Of a stretch of DNA of 64,000 nucleotides, positions 33,671 to 42,690 are shown in pieces. The notes below the pieces were generated by a model. The model was not told where the DNA came from. It did not search any database and was given only the letters and a program-made list of their open reading frames with translations. The position numbers and the translations under genes were made by a program. Positions within the stretch are counted from its first letter, which is position 1. Each line of letters starts with the position of its first letter. Location of the stretch: assembly GCF_014641855.1 (NCBI RefSeq), contig NZ_BMII01000013.1, positions 1 through 64,000 of the forward strand, in the 5' to 3' direction. This DNA is from Shewanella inventionis (GTDB lineage Bacteria; Pseudomonadota; Gammaproteobacteria; Enterobacterales; Shewanellaceae).

Positions 33671-34291
33671 ATGACAACATCAAAAGCCGCTTGTGTTGGT
33701 CGCCCACGTGGGTTCGATATCGACTTGGCGTTAGAGCAAGCGCTTAATGTGTTTTGGCGTAATGGTTACGAAGGGACTTCTTTAAACGAACTCACTGAAG
33801 CTATGGGCATTAAAAAGCCCAGTCTTTATGCTGCCTTTGGTAATAAAGAACAGTTATTTTTTAAAGCCATCGACTTATATGAAAATCGACCAGACTCGCT
33901 ATTTAATATTGCGTTTCAGCACGAGCATGTTGCCGATGTTATTCGTGGATTATTACTTGGTGCAGCAACTCAATTTACCGACTGTAGCCATCCACAAGGT
34001 TGTGCGCTCATTAACAGTACCCTGTCATGCAGTGAGGCGAGTGAGTCAATTAAGCAAACAGTATTAGCGCGTAAAGCCAAACATAAACAGCGGTTAGTGG
34101 ACCGATTTACGCAAGCGAAAACCAGCGGCGAATTACAAGCCGATTGTGAGCCAGAGGTATTGGCAAGTTTGATGACCACCTTGTTTCAGGGATTTTCGAT
34201 GCAGGCGTCTGAAGGTGCAAGTGTTGATGAGTTGCAACAGGTTGCTGCCATGGCTGCTGAAGGTATTTTAACGGTTTGCGTTAAGCGTTAA
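33671..34291 (+). CDS. TetR/AcrR family repressor of RND pump
   Basis: 206 residues: a TetR helix-turn-helix (NGYEGTSLNELTEAMGIKKP, then SLYAAFGNKEQLFFKA) and a C-terminal helical domain with several Cys (TDCSHPQGCALINSTLSC), reminiscent of the Cys-containing AcrR/YxaF group. It is divergent from the RND pair, with the TACC-N4-GGTA sites between them, the standard layout of a local pump repressor. GAGG sits eight bases before ATG 33671. Confidence 0.85.
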   Translation: MTTSKAACVGRPRGFDIDLALEQALNVFWRNGYEGTSLNELTEAMGIKKPSLYAAFGNKEQLFFKAIDLYENRPDSLFNIAFQHEHVADVIRGLLLGAATQFTDCSHPQGCALINSTLSCSEASESIKQTVLARKAKHKQRLVDRFTQAKTSGELQADCEPEVLASLMTTLFQGFSMQASEGASVDELQQVAAMAAEGILTVCVKR

Positions 34292-34375
34292 TGTTTTATA
34301 AGTTTTCAGCTTTAAACGTCTAAAGCTTTAAACGTCTATAAGGCTTAAACGTAAGCATGGTTGTAAACTCAACAT

Positions 34376-34435
34376 AAGCATTGGAACTGATACTGCACGA
34401 GTCATGGCTGGCAGTATCAATGCTTAAGCTTTTTG
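34376..34435 (+). terminator. Large hairpin after tetR
   Basis: AAGCATT plus TGATACTGC on the left pair with GCAGTATCA plus AATGCTT on the right, with a small bulge; CTTTTTG follows. Just upstream (about 34307-34352) GCTTTAAACGTCTA occurs twice, with a third degenerate copy. Confidence 0.5.
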
Positions 34436-34456
34436 TGGTTCAATATTGCGGGGAGA

Positions 34457-34951
34457 TTAACAGCCGCTGGTGGTTAGGCTGTAAAAGGCAGGTTCAGTTT
34501 TAGATGAGTCAACGTTGTAAAGCAAATTGCAGCTGTCAAAGGTAGCAAATCCTTTCGGTACAATGTACATAGATTTTCCGCCAGATACGTTGAATATTCC
34601 CCAATCTGCGGTAATCGTATCATTTGCATTAACCATTACTTCAAATGATCCATCAAGCACTAATGCCACATTAGCCCCAAGAGGCGTTATGTATCCTACA
34701 GTTGTACTCACAGCACTAGCATTCAATGTCACCGAACCTGGCTCGAGTTTTTCTTGACCAGCCAATACGGCTTTTGAATACACCAAGGTATTAGCCGACT
34801 TTAATGCACCTTGTAAGCCATTTAAATTGGCAATGACCGCATCACTTTTTAAGTTTATAAACTTCGGCGCGGCCACTACCGCTAAAATTCCTAAAATAAT
34901 AATCACTACCACTAATTCAATGAGGGTAAAGCCGTGTTGTTGTTTTTGCAT
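34457..34951 (-). CDS. MSHA-like type IV prepilin
   Basis: 164 residues from ATG 34951. The short basic leader MQKQQHG precedes FTLIELVVVIIILGILAVVA, the class III prepilin cleavage site (after Gly7) with Glu5 of the mature protein. Later features include two Cys residues (DSCNLLYNV and the C-terminal SGC), which could form the pilin disulfide loop. It resembles MshA-type major pilins but stands alone here, without assembly genes. A longer frame from 35029 would bury the leader and is rejected. Confidence 0.8.
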   Translation of the reverse strand: MQKQQHGFTLIELVVVIIILGILAVVAAPKFINLKSDAVIANLNGLQGALKSANTLVYSKAVLAGQEKLEPGSVTLNASAVSTTVGYITPLGANVALVLDGSFEVMVNANDTITADWGIFNVSGGKSMYIVPKGFATFDSCNLLYNVDSSKTEPAFYSLTTSGC

Positions 34952-35151
34952 AGTAAAATCCAATGTTTGATAGCTGCGGTCAGTATAAATAGTCGCTTGG
35001 CTGATGTCATTGTTTGAGGAGGTTTGCATTTATGGGGCTGCAATTTTGTGATGTCGATGTTTTTTGGTAGATTAGCCATCTATAACAGCATTACTGATTT
35101 AACCTCAACGCAAACCGAGGTTAATCACCCCACATTTAGGGAAAGATTACC

Positions 35152-35685
35152 ATGAGCAAAGCAAAAATCGGCATCGTGACAGTAAGCGATCGTGCCAGCG
35201 CTGGCATTTATGAAGACTTATCAGGCAAGGCCATTATTGATGTATTAAATGAGTATTTAACCTCTGAGTGGGAGCCTGTGTATAAGGTGATCCCAGATGA
35301 GCAAGATGTGATTGAAGCGACCTTAATTGATTTGGCCGACAATCAAGATTGCTGCTTAATTGTTACTACAGGCGGCACTGGCCCGGCAAAACGCGATGTG
35401 ACTCCAGAAGCAACTGAAGCCGTGTGCGACCGTATGATGCCTGGCTTTGGTGAATTAATGCGCGCCGAGTCATTAAAGTTTGTGCCAACGGCAATTTTGT
35501 CGCGCCAAACTGCGGGACTACGAGCTGATTCGTTAATTGTGAATTTACCGGGCAAACCTAAGTCTATCCGCGAATGTTTAGATGCAGTGTTTCCCGCCAT
35601 TCCGTATTGCATCGACCTAATGGATGGTCCCTTTTTAGAGTGTGATGAAGCGGTGATTAAGCCGTTTAGACCTAAAGCGAAGTAA
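35152..35685 (+). CDS. mogA: Molybdopterin adenylyltransferase
   Basis: 177 residues of normal MogA length with the MoCF fold: IGIVTVSDRAS at the N-terminus, the binding loop TTGGTGPAKRDVTPEAT (about 72-88), and a C-terminal LPGKPKSIRECLDAVFPAIPY. It adenylylates molybdopterin before molybdate insertion, in the cytosol. It is a single-gene unit here; other moa/moe genes are not in the window. Confidence 0.95.
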   Translation: MSKAKIGIVTVSDRASAGIYEDLSGKAIIDVLNEYLTSEWEPVYKVIPDEQDVIEATLIDLADNQDCCLIVTTGGTGPAKRDVTPEATEAVCDRMMPGFGELMRAESLKFVPTAILSRQTAGLRADSLIVNLPGKPKSIRECLDAVFPAIPYCIDLMDGPFLECDEAVIKPFRPKAK

Positions 35686-35705
35686 AAGCTCATTTAACGT
35701 TACTC

Positions 35706-35747
35706 AACCAGGCCTTCAGTTAAGTTCTTAGTTTTAATGGCCTGGTT
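35706..35747 (+). terminator. Hairpin after mogA
   Basis: AACCAGGCC and GGCCTGGTT form a perfect 9-bp stem with a long 24-base loop. The T-tract is poor, so its efficiency is doubtful. Confidence 0.45.
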
Positions 35748-35867
35748 CTTAGTTGGGTAAAGCTGGTCCTATTTGCTATTGTGCTGTGATGATTGACAGA
35801 TGTTCACCATATCTAGGCTATTTAGGTACTACACTGTGGATATCGGTGTAAACGGGGACTTAGCTAT

Positions 35868-37442
35868 ATGACATTAAAACGCTTCTCGCTTTTTTTGCTC
35901 TCCTCTTTATTTGCCTCCATATGTTTCTTGTTGGCGAGCATTTATTACTTTTTTTACCTCCCAGGCATTAAGGCTGAAATTCTTGATCAACAGCAGCAAG
36001 AGTATAATTTGTTGCATTCAGCATTGTCTTTGTCGAAAAATAGCCTAACGACGCTTTGCTACGATTATGCAGTTTGGGATGACCTCGTTGAATATGTTCA
36101 CAACCCGACGGATGAATTTGTACAAAGTAATATGCCCGACAATGCATTTGAGGCGGCAAATATCGATGCGGTTTTATTAACTGATCTAAATAACCAGCTT
36201 GTGTGGGAGTATCAACACGAGTCATTGCTTAACTCGAGACAATCGTTAATAAACTTGATCACTCAAGGGAGTACTGGCCTTGTTAATATATTGCCTTCAT
36301 CGGCAGAGATAGCGTTGCAAAAAGTGTCTAGTCGTAGCGGCTATTTAGTGCTTGATGGACAGCTTATTTACTATAGTAACACGACTATTTTACCTTCTAC
36401 CGCAACAGGGGAGATAGTTGGCAGTTTAACCATGATACGTTTGTTAGATAAGGCTCTGGTTAATGACATTAGCCGATATTCTTTGGTGAGCTTTTCTATT
36501 ACGCCAGCCTTTAAAACATCGAATGAAATAGATGACTTTTTTAGTTTAAAACTAATTGACAGCATCAGCCCTTCTCACAGTTGGTTAATAAGTAATGCGT
36601 TTGATAATCAAGCGGTCCAAGTGACTCTTAAGCATAAAAAAACGTCATTGCCTCAGTTAGATTGGATAGCGGTTATTTCGCTGGTACTGGCTGCGATATT
36701 GATCATCTCATTGTCAATGATGATGCTTTCAAGATGGTTAATATCGCCTTTAATTCGATTCAATCAAAGTATTAACGACTCATCTAGTGATGGATTAATG
36801 AGCAAAATAACCTCCCATCATTTAATTGATGAAATAGAAAGTATGTCTTATTCATTCAATCAGTTGTTGCTAAAGTTTAATGCCCAGCAAAATTATTTAG
36901 AAACATTAACCGTGCAGGATGCGCTTACCGGTATAACAAATCGCCGAGGACTTGAGACGTTTGCTAAAGACATTATGTTACGTTGGCATACAGAGCAAAA
37001 AGGCTTTAGTACCATGATGATAGATATTGATCACTTTAAAGCGTTTAATGACCAATACGGACATTTAGCCGGTGACAATGCATTGGTTGCTGTGGCGACA
37101 AGTCTTGCTGAGCAGGTAGCAGGTTATGACGCGCTAGTTGCTCGGTTTGGCGGAGAAGAGTTTTGTATTATTTTTGCAGAGAGCGACTCCGGCACAATAT
37201 TGAAAATAGCTGAAAACATATGCAAGGCCATTGAGCAATTGCATATTCCCAATAAAGTCGGTAATCGCCATTGGGTAACAGTAAGTATTGGGGGTGTGGT
37301 GGTTAACACTCTGGTTGCTGATGCAGCAAAGTACCATTTTAGTGATGTGTTGCAGCAAGCTGATGAGCAGCTTTATTTAGCTAAGCTGGCTGGGCGAAAT
37401 ACCGTTAAATTGCAGCTGTTTGCGCCAATTAAGAATCATTAG
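35868..37442 (+). CDS. Membrane diguanylate cyclase, CHASE4-HAMP-GGDEF
   Basis: 524 residues. Transmembrane helix 1 is at about 8-30. A periplasmic CHASE4-type sensor at about 40-265 includes YDYAVWDDLVEYV, a common CHASE4 signature. Helix 2 is at about 268-290, with a HAMP-like linker to 345. The GGDEF domain at about 350-515 has the active motif RFGGEEFCIIF. The RxxD product-inhibition site is absent (GYDALVARF), so feedback control is probably lacking. It should make cyclic di-GMP in response to an external signal. A separate transcription unit. Confidence 0.9.
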   Translation: MTLKRFSLFLLSSLFASICFLLASIYYFFYLPGIKAEILDQQQQEYNLLHSALSLSKNSLTTLCYDYAVWDDLVEYVHNPTDEFVQSNMPDNAFEAANIDAVLLTDLNNQLVWEYQHESLLNSRQSLINLITQGSTGLVNILPSSAEIALQKVSSRSGYLVLDGQLIYYSNTTILPSTATGEIVGSLTMIRLLDKALVNDISRYSLVSFSITPAFKTSNEIDDFFSLKLIDSISPSHSWLISNAFDNQAVQVTLKHKKTSLPQLDWIAVISLVLAAILIISLSMMMLSRWLISPLIRFNQSINDSSSDGLMSKITSHHLIDEIESMSYSFNQLLLKFNAQQNYLETLTVQDALTGITNRRGLETFAKDIMLRWHTEQKGFSTMMIDIDHFKAFNDQYGHLAGDNALVAVATSLAEQVAGYDALVARFGGEEFCIIFAESDSGTILKIAENICKAIEQLHIPNKVGNRHWVTVSIGGVVVNTLVADAAKYHFSDVLQQADEQLYLAKLAGRNTVKLQLFAPIKNH

Positions 37443-37507
37443 CCGAATGAGGTTAAGTATTCGGCCAATGATTGATATTTGTAATGGCATAAGCGTGGTT
37501 GCGAGCG

Positions 37508-37732
37508 TCACAGCTTTTTAAACTGTTGCTTTAAGTCAAAGTCGCTTTCGGTCACGAGTTTTTCTAGCACTTGAATGCGTTCAATCAGTGCCTGGTTTTG
37601 CGCTTTAATGTCTGCTAATCCATCGGCTTCAGCTTTTTGTTTATGCCTTAAATAGTGTTTAAACATTTCTGATGCTGTGGTGCCCACAACAATGATAAAT
37701 ACCAATGCGATAATTGCCATATCTTCGTTCAT
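37508..37732 (-). CDS. PspB-like small membrane protein
   Basis: 74 residues: one N-terminal transmembrane helix (MAIIALVFIIVVGTTASEMF), then a basic and coiled-coil-prone cytoplasmic tail with IERIQVLEKLV. The shape resembles phage-shock protein B, but no pspA or pspC lies nearby, so the name is only a likeness. AAGGAG five bases before ATG 37732 decides this start over the GTG at 37738, which overlaps the ribosome site. Confidence 0.6.
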   Translation of the reverse strand: MNEDMAIIALVFIIVVGTTASEMFKHYLRHKQKAEADGLADIKAQNQALIERIQVLEKLVTESDFDLKQQFKKL

Positions 37733-37836
37733 GATCACTCCTTAATTGCCTAACTTTGCATGATGTCCAGCCTTAACGCTTAGTTGGCTAAGGCTGGATG
37801 ACTCTTAGCTGGTTGTATCAGCTGTTGTTACAACAC

Positions 37837-38970
37837 TTATAAACCAAAGACCACTTTTTCACTTTTTAATGATTTCTCTAATCCTACTGCCAATGCTATG
37901 GCAATGATTAACGTGGCTACCGATGATACGATTAACTGCATCATTGGAATTTCACGGCCTTTAATAAAGTCCATTAATGCTTGCTGCTGACCCGATACCG
38001 GTAACCATTGCAATACATCTGGCGCAATGTTGTAACTGGCGGCCATTGACAGTGCCAGCGGTACAAATAGCACCATGGTTAAGTATGACTGCGCCTCTTT
38101 AAAGGTTTTGGCCATAAACGACACATACAATTGCAATGTTGCTGCCATTAACGCCACCGGAATACCGATTAACAACATTAACCCCATAAAATCTTGGCTG
38201 ATGTTGACGGTAAAACCGATTTGTTGCCAAGGTACAAACGGATACGCCACCTTAGATACCAGCAAGATTAAGACTAACCCTAGCAGCGCAAAGCAGGTCA
38301 CCGCGATAATTTTGCCTAACACTAATTGGCGGGTGCTCATTGGGTGACTCAGTAGTAACGCCAGCGAATTACGTTCACGCTCTCCAGCGCTGGTGTCGAT
38401 TGCCAGGTTCATGCCTGAAATAAACACCGAATACATCATGGTGAAAATGGCCAAACCTAAAATCATTCCGCCTTTTGAGTCAGCTGTGGCCTGGTCTTGT
38501 ACGTTGATTTTGATTGGCTGAGTAATGCTTGGATTAATGCCTCGTGCAATAAGACGAATACTGCCCATTTCAGCACCGTAAGCTTGAAGTTGGCGCTCGA
38601 GTCGCTGAATCGATTTTTGCAGTTTTTCGTCTGAATTATCTGCAACTAATAGCACTTCTGCCTGCTTGGCCTTTGCCATATTGGTGGCGTAATCGTCACT
38701 GATGGTTAAGGTGATTTTATTTGCTTGCTCATCGTCAGCATGGTTAATGCCGTTATTGCTTAAATAACGCACGAGATCGGGGGCGTTATTGGCGTTTTTA
38801 ATGTTGATGTTTAAGTCTTCTGGGCTAGATAATTGACCAATTAACACCATAAATAGGCCACACATAATTAGTGGCGTACCGATGGCATAATAAAGGCCTG
38901 CCATTACTGAGCGTTTGTCGCGTGCCGCATCGATAAGCTCTTTGCGCACCATTGTGAGTATCATTTTCAT
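37837..38970 (-). CDS. natB: ABC-2 type permease, NatB-like
   Basis: 377 residues from ATG 38970. Helix 1 is near the N-terminus (LYYAIGTPLIMCGLFMVLIG), an extracytoplasmic domain follows at about 45-190, and five or so further helices make up the C-terminal half, with the conserved SAGERERNSLALLLSHP. This is the layout of NatB/ABC-2 permeases of sodium or drug exporters. Its ATG overlaps the natA stop (TAATG), so the two are tightly coupled. Substrate not determined. Confidence 0.8.
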   Translation of the reverse strand: MKMILTMVRKELIDAARDKRSVMAGLYYAIGTPLIMCGLFMVLIGQLSSPEDLNINIKNANNAPDLVRYLSNNGINHADDEQANKITLTISDDYATNMAKAKQAEVLLVADNSDEKLQKSIQRLERQLQAYGAEMGSIRLIARGINPSITQPIKINVQDQATADSKGGMILGLAIFTMMYSVFISGMNLAIDTSAGERERNSLALLLSHPMSTRQLVLGKIIAVTCFALLGLVLILLVSKVAYPFVPWQQIGFTVNISQDFMGLMLLIGIPVALMAATLQLYVSFMAKTFKEAQSYLTMVLFVPLALSMAASYNIAPDVLQWLPVSGQQQALMDFIKGREIPMMQLIVSSVATLIIAIALAVGLEKSLKSEKVVFGL

Positions 38971-39704
38971 TATGCTGCAATCCCTTCGTCTGTACCGATA
39001 AGTTCGATAAATGCATCTTCTAGTGAGTCTTTGCCCGTTTGCTGACACAGTTCGTCAGGGCTACCAATAGCGACCACCTTGCCGTTTGCCATTACAATTA
39101 CGCGGTCACATAAGGCGGCAACTTCTTGCATGACGTGGCTTGAAAACAACACGCAATGCCCCTGTGCTTTTAGTTGCAATAAAATGTCGCGCAGTAAACG
39201 AGTGCTCATCACATCAAGCCCTCGAGTGGGTTCATCTAAAATGATGTTACTTGGCTGATGTACTATGGCTTGCGCCAATGCGGTTTTCATCCGTTGGCCT
39301 TGCGAGAAGCCTTTGCAGCGACGGTCGCTGATGTCTTCAAGCTTTAATTGCGCGATGACCTTGGCGGTTGCCTCTTTAGCTTGTTTGCGTGACATGCCGC
39401 TGAGCTCTGCAAAAAAACTAATGTACTCGCGCGGTGTAAGGCGTTCGTACAACCCAAATGGATCTGGGAATAACCCTAATTGTTTTTTAGCGCCTATTGG
39501 GTCAATCGCGACGTCAATGTCATCGACCGTTGCCGTGCCTGAGTCTGGCGTTAGTAAGCCAAACAGAGTGCGTAAACAGGTAGTTTTACCGGCGCCATTT
39601 GGGCCAAGTAATCCGGTGATTTGGCCATTTTCAGCACTAAAACTTAAATTGTCTAACGCCTGCACATCGCCAATTTTTTTGGTTAAGTTTGTAACAGTAA
39701 TCAT
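38970..39704 (-). CDS. natA: ABC transporter ATPase, NatA-like
   Basis: 244 residues with Walker A GLLGPNGAGKTT (about 32-43), a degenerate signature FSQGQRMKTALAQAI, Walker B IILDEPTRGLD and switch His in SSHVMQE. It energises the NatB-like permease encoded next. It begins two bases after the stop of the preceding peptidase gene, so peptidase, ATPase and permease form one operon. Confidence 0.88.
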   Translation of the reverse strand: MITVTNLTKKIGDVQALDNLSFSAENGQITGLLGPNGAGKTTCLRTLFGLLTPDSGTATVDDIDVAIDPIGAKKQLGLFPDPFGLYERLTPREYISFFAELSGMSRKQAKEATAKVIAQLKLEDISDRRCKGFSQGQRMKTALAQAIVHQPSNIILDEPTRGLDVMSTRLLRDILLQLKAQGHCVLFSSHVMQEVAALCDRVIVMANGKVVAIGSPDELCQQTGKDSLEDAFIELIGTDEGIAA

Positions 39705-39706
39705 GA

Positions 39707-41311
39707 CTATTCCTTATCTTCAGCTGTTTTTGCTGGCGCTGTTGTGTCGGTTTTGATTTCGGTGTCGTTTTTAACAATCGGTAATGTTTCTACAGTGTTG
39801 GCATTAAGGTAAAAGCTGCGGCGTACGTCTTTTTGTAGGCACTCGCCGTTTATGTCCTTCAATGAGCCTTGATCAACTAATTGTGCGATTAAATCATTGC
39901 CGCAGCTTTGATAGGCCACGCCGTGAGTGGCATAAGGGGCAATAAGATGCTTTGATTTTGTGAGCTTTTCTTGTGCCATTGCGCCCCAGTTTGGGGGAGT
40001 GGCTGGGTCCAGTTCTCCTGAGAGTAATAGCGTTGGGATATCACTGTCGATTGGCTGGCCAAAGCTGTCATCTTCTGCTGGTATTGGCCAGGCTTCGCAG
40101 GTTTTAACTAGGCCATCTAACATGCTGCCTGCAATATAAGATTCTTTAGCGTCTTTACGCATTTGCTCAGTGATGCGGTGAATATCTTCACCGCAGACAA
40201 CTGTTGAATGCATACCTAGCGCGATGCCTGTGCTGTCGGCGGTTAATGCGTAAATACCGAGTATTGGCTGATAATTACCATTTGCGGCTTGATGAATGGC
40301 ATGTGGGATAAGCGCTCGAATATTTGGCATGTACATTGCCATTCGAATTGCTCCAGTAAATTTACTGCGAGTCAGTAAAAACTCCGTTAACTCATCAGTT
40401 TGTGGGTCACGCACTTGTTGGCTAATTGGGGCGTTAGCAAGTTGTTGATCGACTTTATTGTACTTGTCGACTAAATCAGGAAACTGTTGCTGACACTCTA
40501 GGTTACTTTGACAGTCACGCCACAAAACATTGAGCCCGCGCTCAATGGAGCTACCAATAGCGATTAAACTTTGTTGCATTGGCACAACTCCGTCTAAGGT
40601 GACTGTGGCTAGTGCTTCAGGGTAATGGCGCATGTATAGCTGTGCCATACGTGACCCATATGAAATGCCATATAAATGCAGTTTGTTGTAACCTAAAAAT
40701 TGGCGTACAGCCTCAAAGTCTTTTACCGCGTTATTGCTACCATATTGAGTAACATCGGCCTCAATTGAGGCGAGACAGGCTTCGGTCATCGCTACTGTGT
40801 CGAGTTCGCTATCATTAATGCTGAGAAATGACATGTTTTCATCGTCACAAGACAATAGGTTAGATTGGCCTGTGCCGCGCTGATCAATCAGTAAAATATC
40901 GCGGTTTTGGCGCACCTTAGTCAGCATGCGGTTAAATCCAGCGGCATTTTCAATTGCCGATTGGCCAGGACCACCAGATATGGCGAGTAAAGCTTCATCT
41001 GGATGGGTATTTTTAATTGCAGGCAATATTGCAAAGTGAATATCGATTTGCTTACCGTCAGCTAGCTTGGGGTTTTCAGGTACAGTGATTTTGCCGCACT
41101 GAAGCTGTTCGTCCATGCCGTCTAAATAACACGTTGATGTTTTAGCGGACGCAGCCACTGGCGTGTTTGTGGGTGCTGCACTGCTGTAATTAGCCACTAA
41201 TATCGCGGCAGCAACCGCTACCCAGCGACTCACTCGAGTTGCCGACTGGCATAAACCTAATACGCCTGATTGTGCGATTGAGGTGGTATTGGCACACTTC
41301 CTGTTTGTCAT
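39707..41311 (-). CDS. Exported alpha/beta hydrolase, tripeptidyl aminopeptidase-like
   Basis: About 534 residues. After a basic N-terminus, a hydrophobic export segment ends near NYSSAAPT. The prolyl/tripeptidyl aminopeptidase-type fold follows: SGGPGQSA oxyanion loop, DQRGTGQS, nucleophile LYGISYGSRM, late Asp in SGELDPATPP and His in PYATHG. It probably releases peptides or cleaves esters in the periplasm. I favour ATG 41311, with AAAGGA about nine bases upstream; ATG 41332 is possible. It heads the operon with natA and natB, hinting that product or signal export is linked to peptide cleavage. Confidence 0.8.
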   Translation of the reverse strand: MTNRKCANTTSIAQSGVLGLCQSATRVSRWVAVAAAILVANYSSAAPTNTPVAASAKTSTCYLDGMDEQLQCGKITVPENPKLADGKQIDIHFAILPAIKNTHPDEALLAISGGPGQSAIENAAGFNRMLTKVRQNRDILLIDQRGTGQSNLLSCDDENMSFLSINDSELDTVAMTEACLASIEADVTQYGSNNAVKDFEAVRQFLGYNKLHLYGISYGSRMAQLYMRHYPEALATVTLDGVVPMQQSLIAIGSSIERGLNVLWRDCQSNLECQQQFPDLVDKYNKVDQQLANAPISQQVRDPQTDELTEFLLTRSKFTGAIRMAMYMPNIRALIPHAIHQAANGNYQPILGIYALTADSTGIALGMHSTVVCGEDIHRITEQMRKDAKESYIAGSMLDGLVKTCEAWPIPAEDDSFGQPIDSDIPTLLLSGELDPATPPNWGAMAQEKLTKSKHLIAPYATHGVAYQSCGNDLIAQLVDQGSLKDINGECLQKDVRRSFYLNANTVETLPIVKNDTEIKTDTTAPAKTAEDKE

Positions 41312-41355
41312 CGGAACGTTTCCTTTTTGCATTTCATGACGATTATGATACCTTA

Positions 41356-41390
41356 ACACTTAGTGTATGAGTGTATCAATGTATTAATAC
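41356..41390. promoter_or_regulatory. Small palindromes in the hydrolase/gntR intergenic region
   Basis: ACACTTAGTGT (41356-41366) and GTATTAATAC (41381-41390) flank a repeated AGTGTAT/GAGTGTAT. The region serves two divergent operons, and YtrA-type regulators bind such AT-rich dyads, so this is the likely operator. Confidence 0.4.
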
Positions 41391-41405
41391 AGTTGCTAAA
41401 GGCTA

Positions 41406-41783
41406 ATGTTAGAATTACTAAATGTCAACCCCAGTAGTGGTGAACCCATTTATCGACAATTGCACGATCAAATTGTGCGTTTAATTGTTGGTGGCCAATT
41501 GCAGCCTGAAGATGTCCTGCCTTCAGTGCGCCAATTGGCCGAGCATTTGGCGGTCAACCCCATGACGGTGTCGCGTGCAATGCAGCAACTTGTTGATCAA
41601 GGCTGGGTTGAGCGGCGTCGTGGTCAACCGTCATGTGTTGCCGCCAGAACGTCTGCAAACACAGCGTCTGGTAGCAGTTTATTAGCGCCGCAGCTCAGAG
41701 CATTAGTTGAACAGGCACAACAATTAGGTGTTGATTACGACGAGTTACAACAGCTGCTAAAGCAATCTTGGGATCAAGAATAG
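41406..41783 (+). CDS. GntR family regulator, YtrA subfamily
   Basis: 125 residues, the short form typical of YtrA: a GntR winged helix (PIYRQLHDQIVRLIVGGQL; LPSVRQLAEHLAVNPMTVSRAMQQL) and only about 40 further residues. YtrA regulators normally control the ABC transporter genes downstream in their own operon, as is the layout here. The ATG has AAAGG rather close (three bases), so translation may be weak. Confidence 0.85.
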   Translation: MLELLNVNPSSGEPIYRQLHDQIVRLIVGGQLQPEDVLPSVRQLAEHLAVNPMTVSRAMQQLVDQGWVERRRGQPSCVAARTSANTASGSSLLAPQLRALVEQAQQLGVDYDELQQLLKQSWDQE

Positions 41784-41820
41784 CCGTCATTTAAGCTAAA
41801 TTTTGGTAGGAATATCGAAC

Positions 41821-42690
41821 ATGGAAGCCGAAGAACAACCCGTTTTACAGTTTAATTCAGTTAATAAAATCTATAGCACGACAGATCACGCTGCCGCTGG
41901 GCATAAAGTATTGAGTGATTTGTCGATGACACTTTACCCTGGCATGGTGGTGGGATTATTAGGCCAAAATGGTGCGGGTAAATCGACTCTAATGCGTTGT
42001 GCGCTTGGCATTGTGGGTATCGATAGTGGTCACATCAATACTCTGGGCGAATCGCCAGAAAACCTTTCTGTTGAAGCAAAACAGTGCATTGGCTATGTGC
42101 CACAACAGCCTTTTGGATACGAAGGTTTTACCATAGATAAAGCATTAGAATTACATCGCAGCTTTTACCCCAATTGGGACATCGCCTTAGAACAAGAGTG
42201 GCTAAAACGCTTTGATTTAGATGTGACTCAAGCCGTACAAAAATTGTCTGTGGGTCAGCGCCAATCGTTAGCCTTGATCATGGCGATGGCGTATCGACCA
42301 ACGCTATTGTTGCTCGACGAACCCGTTGCTAGCCTCGACCCTATTGCCCGCCGCCAATTTATGGGAGACCTGTTCGATCTCGCGCTCGACTCTGGTTCGG
42401 CGGTATTGTTTTCATCGCACATTACTTCAGATTTAGAGCGTGTAGCCAGCCATGTAGCACTCATCAAAAAAGGCGACTTAGTGCTGTTTAAAGAAATTGA
42501 TGCCCTGCGTGAAGAGGTAAAATTACTCACTCTTAACGACGACACCAAACTACCTGCAAGCTACAGAATATTAAGCCAAACCGGCCAAACCGTGCTGGTG
42601 GACACCCAGGGTAACTCGGAGGTGATAGCAGGTGTGCAAAGTGAAAAATCGTTAAATTTAGAACAGTTATTTATGGAGCTGCACCGATGA
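41821..42690 (+). CDS. ABC transporter ATPase, YtrB-like
   Basis: 289 residues: Walker A GLLGQNGAGKSTLMR, signature LSVGQRQSLALIMA (G replaced in the usual LSGGQ), Walker B LLLLDEPVASLDP, switch His in SSHITSDLERV. ATG 41821 follows TAGGAA with eight to nine bases between them; a TTG at 41803 is less likely. It partners the downstream membrane protein, whose start overlaps its stop (ATGA), and follows the YtrA-type regulator. Confidence 0.85.
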   Translation: MEAEEQPVLQFNSVNKIYSTTDHAAAGHKVLSDLSMTLYPGMVVGLLGQNGAGKSTLMRCALGIVGIDSGHINTLGESPENLSVEAKQCIGYVPQQPFGYEGFTIDKALELHRSFYPNWDIALEQEWLKRFDLDVTQAVQKLSVGQRQSLALIMAMAYRPTLLLLDEPVASLDPIARRQFMGDLFDLALDSGSAVLFSSHITSDLERVASHVALIKKGDLVLFKEIDALREEVKLLTLNDDTKLPASYRILSQTGQTVLVDTQGNSEVIAGVQSEKSLNLEQLFMELHR

